DNA of 31,219 nt, taken from assembly GCA_934091015.1 (NCBI GenBank), contig CAKOKM010000011.1:1-31219 (forward strand), read 5' to 3'. Position numbers and translations under genes: made by a program. Shown here in pieces: positions 8,916 to 15,661 of this stretch (within the stretch, counting starts at the first letter, position 1; the number at the start of each line of letters is the position of its first letter). The notes under the pieces are model-generated. The model was not told the DNA's origin. It was given only the letters and a program-made list of their open reading frames with translations, and did no database searches. The stretch is from an uncultured Bacilli bacterium. Lineage in GTDB: Bacteria > Bacillota_I > Bacilli_A > RF39 > UBA660.

Positions 8916-10194
8916 ACTTTAATAATTTTTTTGTTTCTTTGTAATTTAATAATACAACAATTAGGATATCTACAATTTCAGAAATAATTAAGGCATATAT
9001 TCCAATGTTACAGAAGCATAAGATAGATAGAGTGATAAGTTTAAAAATTATTCCAATTGTGGTTGTTCGCATTACTATTTTAGTTTTATTAAAAGCCGTT
9101 AAAACGATAGATAAAGGTGCTTCTAAGTAATAAAGAATAAAGAATGGACATAAGAATTTTATGTAAGTATAACCAGCTGTTGTATTAAAAACAATACTTA
9201 ATATTTCATCGGAAAAAAAGAATAAAAATATATTAGCGCCTATTCCAAAGATTAGAGAAAATGTTAAGACTTTATAAAATATTCTTTTTACTTTTTTGAT
9301 ATTGTTAATGTTTTTAGATAATTCAGGGAGAAGGGCAGTTGCAACTGCACCTAAAAGATATGTGGGTACAACTAATAAACCAATTACATAAGTATTATAA
9401 ATAGCGTAATTACTGATAATATATTCATTGGAAAAACCATTTAATAAAAGTAAATTAGTTAAAATGATAGGTTCAAAGAAGTAACCAATATTACCGATTA
9501 TTCTGGATGATACTGAAGGAATACCTATTTTTAAAACATCTTTAATTGTACCAATGTCAGGTTTAAGATCTTCTTTTTTGATGCTAAATCCTTTAGGTAA
9601 ATATAGTAAGAAGACAATAATAGATATTGTTTCAGATATTATTGATATTAAAATATAGCCGGTTACAGCAAAAATAATTCCATGTTTAATAAGTTTGGGA
9701 AGAACAATTATAACTATAAATAGTTTAAAAAGTTGTTCAATTATATTAGAAATAGTGTGAGGCATCATTTGTTGTTTACCAAAGAAATATCCTCTTATAA
9801 TTGAGGCAATGGATATAAATGGTAATACTAGAGAACAGGCAATTAGTGGGTAATATGCTTCTTTATTGTGAAGTAAATTATTTGATAAAAAACTGGCTGA
9901 TAACACAACAATTAAAATGAGAAATATATTTAATAGTATTGATATTGGTATGATAGAAGATGCAATATTCTTACCTGTTTTTTCACCTTTAGCTATAATT
10001 GATGATATGGCTAGAGGAAAGCCTAATTGGGTAATTGTTATTAGCAAACTATAAGTTGGCATGATAAGAGAATATATTTCAATACCTGATCCGATATTAC
10101 GTGTAAAGTAAATTCTAATTACAAAACTTAATAATTTAGTGATAATTCCGCCTATTAATAATATTAATGTACTTTTTATAAATTTATTTTTCAT
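8914..10194 (-). CDS. SpoVB-like MOP-superfamily lipid/oligosaccharide flippase
   Basis: 426-aa polytopic membrane protein with about 12 hydrophobic segments. The N-terminal block ILLIGGIITKLLSFVIRI, the IISQLGFP-like motif (ITQLGFPLAISSIIAKGE), and IASIIRGYFFGKQ are typical of the SpoVB/MurJ/polysaccharide-biosynthesis (MATE-like) group that flips lipid-linked cell-wall precursors. It is shorter than B. subtilis SpoVB (about 518 aa), ending after TM12. The gene is divergent from comN-relA-dtd; in B. subtilis spoVB also adjoins comN, which supports the assignment. Whether it acts in sporulation or in general wall synthesis cannot be told. Confidence 0.85.
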   Translation of the reverse strand: MKNKFIKSTLILLIGGIITKLLSFVIRIYFTRNIGSGIEIYSLIMPTYSLLITITQLGFPLAISSIIAKGEKTGKNIASSIIPISILLNIFLILIVVLSASFLSNNLLHNKEAYYPLIACSLVLPFISIASIIRGYFFGKQQMMPHTISNIIEQLFKLFIVIIVLPKLIKHGIIFAVTGYILISIISETISIIVFLLYLPKGFSIKKEDLKPDIGTIKDVLKIGIPSVSSRIIGNIGYFFEPIILTNLLLLNGFSNEYIISNYAIYNTYVIGLLVVPTYLLGAVATALLPELSKNINNIKKVKRIFYKVLTFSLIFGIGANIFLFFFSDEILSIVFNTTAGYTYIKFLCPFFILYYLEAPLSIVLTAFNKTKIVMRTTTIGIIFKLITLSILCFCNIGIYALIISEIVDILIVVLLNYKETKKLLK

Positions 10195-10235
10195 ATTTAA
10201 GTATATGATTTATTTATTATTTTAATTAAATTTGT

Positions 10236-10241
10236 TATAAT
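10236..10241 (+). promoter_or_regulatory. Probable -10 element (extended) for the comN-relA-dtd operon
   Basis: TATAAT preceded closely by a TG (TGTTATAAT) in the 74-nt gap between the divergent flippase and comN-like genes. No good -35 is visible at the proper distance, consistent with an extended -10 promoter. It lies 28 nt before the ATG at 10269. Confidence 0.55.
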
Positions 10242-10268
10242 GTTTGTGGATAAAGATGAGGTTAAAAA

Positions 10269-10523
10269 ATGGATGAATTTAAATTTAAGTCTTTAGAAGA
10301 ACTATATAAAAAATTAATACCAGCTTTTAATGTTAGGGTTAATGATTTAAAAAGAAATAAAATTAATGGTATAACTAGAGAAGATTTATGGAATTATTTA
10401 AAAAATAATAATTGGATTAGAAGAGAACATTTAACATTAGGAGAAATGGTTGATGATATTATTAATGTTTCAGATAAAGATTTAATAGATTATAAAATAA
10501 AAAATAATAACAGAATGGATTGA
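10269..10523 (+). CDS. comN: ComN-like post-transcriptional regulator
   Basis: 84-aa cytoplasmic protein resembling the ComN/post-transcriptional regulator family: an N-terminal helix followed by ITREDLWNYLKNNNW and an acidic LxEMVDDIINVS segment. In B. subtilis ComN affects comE mRNA and binds DivIVA. Assignment rests on this pattern and on synteny: next to a SpoVB-like gene and upstream of relA and dtd, as in B. subtilis (with secDF, recJ and apt missing here). The SD GATGAGG (10255-10261) sits 7 nt before the ATG. Its stop is 6 nt before relA. Whether it acts on competence here is unknown. Confidence 0.65.
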   Translation: MDEFKFKSLEELYKKLIPAFNVRVNDLKRNKINGITREDLWNYLKNNNWIRREHLTLGEMVDDIINVSDKDLIDYKIKNNNRMD

Positions 10524-10529
10524 TAATAA

Positions 10530-12623
10530 ATGTTTGATAATATAATAGATAGACTAAGTGAAAGTGCAGGTGCTGAGGAACTTAATTTAGTTAATGAGGC
10601 ATATAATTTAGCTAAAGAAAGATCTAAAAGTGAACATTATTTACGAGTTGCTTCAATTGTATCTGAATTAAATGCTGATAGTACTATGATTATTGCTGCA
10701 CTTTTACATGATGCTTATGCTAAGGAAGATATAACTTATGATGAAATTAATGAAAAGTTTGGTAGTAATATCGCTAATTTAGTTGCTAATTTAATTAAAC
10801 TTAGAAGTATTAAATTAAATGATTATAATGAATCATCAAGTGTTTATTTAAGAAAAGTATTGGTTGGAATAAGTGATGATGTTAGAGTAATAATTATTAA
10901 ACTTGCTGATAGATTAGATGAAATGCAGACTAAGGAGTATAGCGAAGAAGAAAAGAAACAAATCGCTAATGAAACTATGAATGTTTTAATTCCAATTGCT
11001 CATAGATTAGGTATTAATAGTATTAAATCTAAATTAGAAGATTTATGCTTGAGATATACTAAACCTGATGTTTATGATGAAATACTTGAAAAATTATCAG
11101 GAACAAGAAAAGAATTATCAGTTAGTTTAGAAGATATGCAAAATGAACTTATTGAGATTTTGACAGAACATGGCATTAATTTTCATATAAAATCAAGAGT
11201 TAAAAGTGTTTATAGTATTTACAATAAATTATCTAATGGTAAAAAGTGGAGTGATATTTATGATATTTTAGCTCTTAGAATAATTTTAGATACTCCTGAA
11301 GATTGTTATTTGGTTGTTGGACTTATTCATGCTAAATATAGACCTATTCCTAAGAGATTTAAAGATTATATTGCAATGCCTAAAGAAAATATGTATCAGT
11401 CTTTACATACGTCTGTTTTTGGTGTTGATGGACATATATTTGAAATTCAACTTAGAACTAAGGAAATGGATGAAATTGCAGAACATGGTATTGCATCTCA
11501 TTGGTCATATAAGGAACATTCAGATGGTGCAGTTAAGAATTTAATGGAACAAAAGTTAGAAATTTTTAGAAATACCATAGATTTAGCAACAAGTGATGCA
11601 AGTAATGAATTATTTGAACAAAATATGGAAATGGAATTATTATCTAAACAAGTTTATGTTTTTACTCCTAAAGGTGATGTAATGGAGCTTCCACTTGGAT
11701 CTACTCCAGTTGATTTTGCATATCGAATTCATTCAGATATAGGTGATCATATGGTTGGTGCAATTGTTAATGATAATATTGTGCCACTTGATTATGAACT
11801 TAATGATAACGATATTATTAAAGTCAATACTAATTCGAATGCTAAACCTAATATAGATTGGTTAAAATTTGTTAAGACAAGTCAAGCTAAAAATAAAATT
11901 AAGGCTTATTTTAGTAAACAAGATCGTGAAAGGTATATTGAAGAAGGTAAATCTTTAATTGAAAAAGAATTAAGAAAACAAAAATTACCATTAACAACCT
12001 TAAATGAAGAGGAAAATATTAATAAATTATTTAAAGCATTAAAGATTAATAATATGGATGATTTGTATTTAAGTTTAGGTGCTTTAAGATATACTCCTAC
12101 TTATATTATTAATTTAATTACTGAAGAAAAACAATCAATGAATGATTTAATGCTTGAAAGAGTTAATAATAATATAGAGGATAAAGAAAATTATAAGAAT
12201 GATATTATTGTTGATGGAGTAGATAACATTAAAGTAAGTGTAGCTAAATGTTGTAATCCGGTTCCTGGTGATGAAATAATAGGTTATATTACTAAGGGGG
12301 AAGGAATAATTGTTCATAAGAAGAATTGCCCTAATATAAAAAATATTGATACAAGATTAATAGATGTTGATTGGAATAGTAGCAATAGTGATAAATTGTT
12401 TATAGCTAGGATAAGAGTAATGACAGATACAACTAACAATCACATTTTAGATATAGTTACTAAAGCTAGTACAAGAGGTATAACCATTTCTAGTATTAAT
12501 GAAATCAATGATAAATATGGTTTAGCATATGAAATTACTGCTAAGGTTAAAAATAAAGATGATTTATTGGTGCTTGTAGATGATTTAAGAATTTTACCAT
12601 TTGTTAAAGAGGTTATAAGATGA
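10530..12623 (+). CDS. relA: RelA/SpoT-family (p)ppGpp synthetase with degenerate hydrolase motif
   Basis: 697 aa with the full long-Rel layout: HD domain (about 25-140), synthetase (about 215-345; SVYSIYNKL, YDILALRI, RFKDYIAMPK, YQSLHT, FEIQLRT), TGS (about 372-440), Cys/zinc motif (CCNPVPGDE ... HKKNCPNI) and ACT/RRM domain (about 630-697). The RFKD loop is the RXKD type of bifunctional Rel. The synthetase looks intact. The hydrolase site does not: H36, H60-D61 and D127 remain, but the family HDxxED motif reads HDAYAK (residues 60-65), losing both E and D, and the Asn four after the last Asp is Glu (E131). It probably synthesises but may not hydrolyse (p)ppGpp. Its stop overlaps dtd (ATGA). 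Confidence 0.95.
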   Translation: MFDNIIDRLSESAGAEELNLVNEAYNLAKERSKSEHYLRVASIVSELNADSTMIIAALLHDAYAKEDITYDEINEKFGSNIANLVANLIKLRSIKLNDYNESSSVYLRKVLVGISDDVRVIIIKLADRLDEMQTKEYSEEEKKQIANETMNVLIPIAHRLGINSIKSKLEDLCLRYTKPDVYDEILEKLSGTRKELSVSLEDMQNELIEILTEHGINFHIKSRVKSVYSIYNKLSNGKKWSDIYDILALRIILDTPEDCYLVVGLIHAKYRPIPKRFKDYIAMPKENMYQSLHTSVFGVDGHIFEIQLRTKEMDEIAEHGIASHWSYKEHSDGAVKNLMEQKLEIFRNTIDLATSDASNELFEQNMEMELLSKQVYVFTPKGDVMELPLGSTPVDFAYRIHSDIGDHMVGAIVNDNIVPLDYELNDNDIIKVNTNSNAKPNIDWLKFVKTSQAKNKIKAYFSKQDRERYIEEGKSLIEKELRKQKLPLTTLNEEENINKLFKALKINNMDDLYLSLGALRYTPTYIINLITEEKQSMNDLMLERVNNNIEDKENYKNDIIVDGVDNIKVSVAKCCNPVPGDEIIGYITKGEGIIVHKKNCPNIKNIDTRLIDVDWNSSNSDKLFIARIRVMTDTTNNHILDIVTKASTRGITISSINEINDKYGLAYEITAKVKNKDDLLVLVDDLRILPFVKEVIR

Positions 12624-13063
12624 AAGTAGTTATACAAAGATGTAAAAGTGGATCATGTACTGTTGATGATAAAATAGTTAGTAAAATTGACAAAGGTTTA
12701 GTAGTCTTAGCAGGCTTTAATGTTAATGACACTATTGATGATATTAATTATATTGTTAAAAAAATAGTTAATTTGAGAATTTTTGATGATGAAAATGGTG
12801 TTATGAATAAAAGTGTAATTGATATTAATGGTGAGATTTTATCAATAAGTCAATTTACTTTGCAAGCAATTACTAAAGATGGTAATAGACCTAGTTATGT
12901 TAATGCAATGAAAGGTGAAGATGCTATTAAATTGTATGAAATATTTAATAGTAAATTAAATGAAAGCGTTAAAACTTATTCTGGAGTATTTGGTGCTGAT
13001 ATGTTAATTAAAATAGATAATGATGGTCCAATAACAATTGTGATAGACAGTCAAAATAAATAA
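12620..13063 (+). CDS. dtd: D-aminoacyl-tRNA deacylase
   Basis: Hydrolyses D-amino acids (and mischarged Gly) from tRNA in the cytoplasm. 147 aa, the usual length. The two active-site motifs are present: SQFTL (77-81) and the cross-subunit Gly-Pro motif NDGPIT (134-139). It also has the RPSYVNA block. Its ATG overlaps the relA stop, and relA-dtd adjacency is typical for Firmicutes. No T-tailed terminator follows; the next structure is the palindrome at 13084-13135. Confidence 0.96.
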   Translation: MKVVIQRCKSGSCTVDDKIVSKIDKGLVVLAGFNVNDTIDDINYIVKKIVNLRIFDDENGVMNKSVIDINGEILSISQFTLQAITKDGNRPSYVNAMKGEDAIKLYEIFNSKLNESVKTYSGVFGADMLIKIDNDGPITIVIDSQNK

Positions 13064-13070
13064 TATATAC

Positions 13071-13135
13071 TTATAATTTATCCGTCAAGCGAACATTTTT
13101 CAAATAAATTATAAAAAGACAAATGTTCGCTTGAC
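13071..13135. repeat. Two interleaved inverted repeats between dtd and the surface-protein gene
   Basis: A perfect 15-bp inverted repeat (13084-13098 and 13121-13135, GTCAAGCGAACATTT and its complement) encloses the right arm of a second perfect 10-bp inverted repeat (13071-13080 and 13106-13115, TTATAATTTA). The arms are interleaved, so the two stems exclude each other or form a pseudoknot in RNA. There is no T-run after it. The right 15-bp arm contains the -35 of the downstream promoter, so a DNA-level operator is the simpler reading. Confidence 0.8.
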
Positions 13136-13159
13136 TGGTAGGAAAGGCTGAGATATAAT
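13131..13159 (+). promoter_or_regulatory. Strong sigma-A promoter for the surface-protein gene
   Basis: TTGACT (13131-13136), 17-nt spacer, TATAAT (13154-13159). The expected start point is near 13166. The -35 lies in one arm of a 15-bp palindrome and the -10 in one arm of another. On the reverse strand the other 15-bp arm gives TTGACG with a 17-nt spacer to TATTAT (13060-13065), a possible divergent promoter reading into dtd. Confidence 0.8.
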
Positions 13160-13187
13160 TTCACTATAGGATAGGTAGTGAAATTAT
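13155..13187 (+). promoter_or_regulatory. Dyad covering -10 and start region, possible operator or leader hairpin
   Basis: 12-bp perfect inverted repeat (ATAATTTCACTA at 13155-13166 and TAGTGAAATTAT at 13176-13187) followed by T's at 13187-13192, right before ATG 13193. As DNA it overlaps the -10 and start point and could bind a dimeric repressor. As RNA read from further upstream it would be a terminator-like hairpin holding the GGATAGG sequence in its loop. Confidence 0.6.
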
Positions 13188-13192
13188 TTTTT

Positions 13193-14815
13193 ATGGAAAG
13201 AAAACAAAAAGAACAAATAATAATTGTGGTGACAGTTACTGCACTGGTACTAATGTTTATAGGTATAAGTTATGCATACTTTACTGCTGTTAATAATGAA
13301 AGATCAGGATCAAGTATAGTAGCAGTAGGTGGTAAAATGTTAATTAATTATGATGATGGAACTGATGATATAAAACCAGTAACAAATATAAAACCAAGTA
13401 ATGCAATATTAGTTGATAAGACATTTACCTTAACTGGAACAAATACAACTAAGGATTTAACAATGCCATATAAAGTAGGACTAAAATATACCTCAACGTT
13501 TAGTGATGGAATGATGCATTATTATATAAAAGAAATAAATAGACCAACAAACTCAAATGTAACAGCAAATTATGTAATAAAACCAGCAGAAGGAAAAACA
13601 GAAAATGACTATATAAATCAAACAGTACCAGGAAATGAGAACAAAACGGGATATGTTCATGGAACTTTAAAAAATGGAAATAAATATACTGAAATGGTAA
13701 CTGGAGAATTTCCAGCAAGCACGGATGATCAAACAATTACGTTTAATTTAATCTTACAATTTCCCGATAATAATGAAAATCAAGACTTAGAAAAAGGAGC
13801 AACAATTAATGGTAAAGTAGTAGTAAATTATGAGCCAAAATATATTTCAACTTATTTAACAAAATTAGACTTAACAAAAAATGGCTTAGAAGAAGATAAA
13901 ACAACAGATAAAAACTTAAGGTATGTAGGAGCATCACCAAGGAACTATCTAAAATTTAATGGTGATGAAACATGGAGAATAATCGGAGTATTTAATAATA
14001 TAACAACCATAGATAAAGAAGGCAAAGAAAAGAAGGAATCACTTGTAAAAATAGTAAGAAATGATTCATTAGGAAAATATTCATGGGATAGTTCAGGATC
14101 AGACAAAAATAATGGCTACGGAATAAATGAATGGAGTCAAGCCGATTTAATGTATGAATTAAACTGTGATGGCAGTGGAAATTTAAAATATTGTCGAAGT
14201 GATATTGCTGAAGGTTATTTATCAAATAAAACAAGTGGAACTACAAAATGGTATAATGGACCAAATAATGCACAAAATGGGACATACGATTATGAAAATA
14301 ATATAGAAAGTAGGTCATTAGATAAAGTAGCAAAAGTAAGATGGAACTTAGGCGGTGTAGAAACATCTTATACTTCTGTTTTAGAAATCTATAATGATGA
14401 ACGTTCAACAAATCATTTTGTTAACCCTTCGGATGGAATTACAAGAACCGATACTTGGGACGGTAAAATTGCCTTAATGTATCCAAGCGATTTCATTTAT
14501 GCTTCAACTAATGCAGTTTGTCGAGAAAAAGGAGATATGTCTTCGACTACAAGCAATTGTTTAGATGAAGCATCAAATTGGCTCTATAATGACAATTATA
14601 ATAATAATTTAACATTATCTTCTGGTGTTAGCGGTGAAGAATCTCTTGTATATAAAATCTCTGTTTCAGGTTTTACGCTAACAGGCGGAGCATCTTATGC
14701 TGCATATATGCCAGGAAGTGTTCAACCATCCCTTTTCTTAAAATCTGAAGTAACAATATTTGGCGGAACCGGAACAGTAGATGATCCTTATACAATATCC
14801 TATACATCTGAATAA
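13193..14815 (+). CDS. SipW-type exported surface protein with lectin-like C-terminal region
   Basis: 540 aa from ATG 13193. A Lys-rich start is followed by one membrane helix (about 9-29) ending in SYAYFTA, the signature of SipW-dependent secreted proteins such as TasA and camelysin; cleavage near there would release it. Residues about 40-220 form a beta-rich Thr/Asn-rich region. The C-terminal half (about 245-535: WRIIGVFN, VKIVRN, WSQADLMYELN, VRWNLGG, WDGKIALMYPSD, NWL, SLFLKS) has the look of a C-type-lectin-like fold; that fold is inference. An upstream in-frame GTG (13178) lies inside the dyad and is unlikely. SD: only GGATAGG, 17 nt away. Probably cell-surface or matrix material. Codon use shifts towards C/G in the last 450 bases, hinting at a mosaic gene. 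Confidence 0.8.
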   Translation: MERKQKEQIIIVVTVTALVLMFIGISYAYFTAVNNERSGSSIVAVGGKMLINYDDGTDDIKPVTNIKPSNAILVDKTFTLTGTNTTKDLTMPYKVGLKYTSTFSDGMMHYYIKEINRPTNSNVTANYVIKPAEGKTENDYINQTVPGNENKTGYVHGTLKNGNKYTEMVTGEFPASTDDQTITFNLILQFPDNNENQDLEKGATINGKVVVNYEPKYISTYLTKLDLTKNGLEEDKTTDKNLRYVGASPRNYLKFNGDETWRIIGVFNNITTIDKEGKEKKESLVKIVRNDSLGKYSWDSSGSDKNNGYGINEWSQADLMYELNCDGSGNLKYCRSDIAEGYLSNKTSGTTKWYNGPNNAQNGTYDYENNIESRSLDKVAKVRWNLGGVETSYTSVLEIYNDERSTNHFVNPSDGITRTDTWDGKIALMYPSDFIYASTNAVCREKGDMSSTTSNCLDEASNWLYNDNYNNNLTLSSGVSGEESLVYKISVSGFTLTGGASYAAYMPGSVQPSLFLKSEVTIFGGTGTVDDPYTISYTSE

Positions 14816-14825
14816 AAACATATAA

Positions 14826-14858
14826 AAAACAGCACTATCTAATGTGTTGTTTTATTTT
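14826..14858. terminator. Intrinsic terminator after the surface-protein gene
   Basis: AAAACAGCAC / GTGTTGTTTT stem (one G-U pair, loop of 8) with a T-rich tail (14850-14858). The A-rich left side lets it also serve the converging reverse gene ending at 14852. Confidence 0.8.
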
Positions 14859-15202
14859 GATTTTAAAGACGAAAACATAGAACCTAACATAGAAGATATT
14901 AATATCACTAAATAATAAATTAAACTATTTAATGTTAATTCCTTATGAAATATTAAACTTAATAATAAAAATAATAAAGAAGATACAAGTCCAAATATTA
15001 ATCCATGTATATATTTTTTCTTTGTTAAATCTTTACTTATTATAATGCCTGAAATAAACATAACAATACCCATTATAATAAGAATTACTATTTTATTAGT
15101 TCTAAATCCCAATAAGTTAGAAATACTTAAAAATAAAGCCATTATTATTATACTAATAAAGGGTATTGCTAATGTTTTTAAATATTTAATTATATAATTC
15201 AA
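14852..15202 (-). CDS. TIGR04086/YrzE-like small membrane protein
   Basis: About 116 aa with four hydrophobic helices (about 8-28, 36-55, 66-86, 93-112) and a short Lys-rich cytoplasmic loop (DLTKKKYIHG) before a Gly-containing helix, the pattern of the TIGR04086 family (B. subtilis YrzE), function unknown. No ATG is available. TTG 15202 follows AGGTGA (15208-15213) at 5 nt; GTG 15211 overlaps the SD itself and is less likely. The SD lies inside a terminator-like hairpin that follows the yigZ-like gene, so expression may depend on readthrough. Confidence 0.6.
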   Translation of the reverse strand: MNYIIKYLKTLAIPFISIIIMALFLSISNLLGFRTNKIVILIIMGIVMFISGIIISKDLTKKKYIHGLIFGLVSSLLFLLLSLIFHKELTLNSLIYYLVILISSMLGSMFSSLKSK

Positions 15203-15234
15203 AAAAATCACCTAATAAAGATTATGTGATTTTT
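15203..15234 (-). terminator. Terminator-like hairpin between yigZ-like and TIGR04086 genes
   Basis: Stem AAAAATCAC / GTGATTTTT (15203-15211, 15226-15234) extended by TAAT/ATTA inside, followed on the reverse strand by a run of seven T's. It covers the stop of the yigZ-like gene and the SD of the next gene. Confidence 0.7.
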
Positions 15235-15580
15235 ATTTATTTATGCATATACTTGCACATTTACCATATGTTCTAGATAAGTTAGAGGCACCTAATTTAG
15301 TTCCGCCATAGAATCTTACAACAGCAATTAAATGATTATTTAAATTATTTCTTTCTAAGTTATTTAAAAAAGCTATTGAAATATTTCCAGGTTCTTTATC
15401 ATCTGATTTGCCAGCAGTATTATTAAAATAATAAGCATAGGGAATATGTCTATATCCTTTATTTTCTTCTTTAAGATTATTTAGTATTGTTTTAACTTCT
15501 TGAGTAGAATCTATTTCGTAAAAATAACCATAAAATTTAGATTTTTTACTTTCAATATAACTTGTATTTAATAATTTCAT
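15233..15580 (-). CDS. YigZ/IMPACT-family protein, N-terminal domain only
   Basis: 115 aa matching the N-terminal (UPF0029/IMPACT) domain: IESKKSKFYGYFYEI, YRHIPYAYYF, the SDDKEPGNI block, and VVRFYGGTKLGASNLSRTYG, the family's best-conserved stretch. Typical bacterial YigZ proteins are about 200-215 aa; here the second domain is absent and the frame ends in repeated stops. It may be a natural one-domain form or a C-terminal truncation. ATG 15580 is preferred over ATG 15587 because GAGG (15591-15594) is 10 nt away rather than touching. Role unknown; IMPACT homologues bind translation components. Confidence 0.8.
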   Translation of the reverse strand: MKLLNTSYIESKKSKFYGYFYEIDSTQEVKTILNNLKEENKGYRHIPYAYYFNNTAGKSDDKEPGNISIAFLNNLERNNLNNHLIAVVRFYGGTKLGASNLSRTYGKCASICINK

Positions 15581-15661
15581 AAGAATCATACCTCGAGATA
15601 ATTATATCAATTTTCAATATTTTATGCTACACTAATTGAGAAATGAGGGGTGATTTAACTT

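Noticed and set aside
13089..13132. CGAACAT ... ATGTTCG halves suggested a LexA (SOS) box.
   Set aside because: The halves are about 30 nt apart instead of 4, and neither arm alone gives a good CGAAC-N4-GTTCG match.
13140..13160. AAAGGCTGAGAT resembles the CUGAGA core of a TPP riboswitch.
   Set aside because: The other conserved TPP parts (the ACCUGAUC...GGAUAAUGCCAGCG-type half) are absent, and the sequence is the spacer of a strong promoter.
14191..14198. A third perfect Spo0A box (TTGTCGAA).
   Set aside because: It lies deep inside the surface-protein coding region, far from any start, and is best explained by chance.
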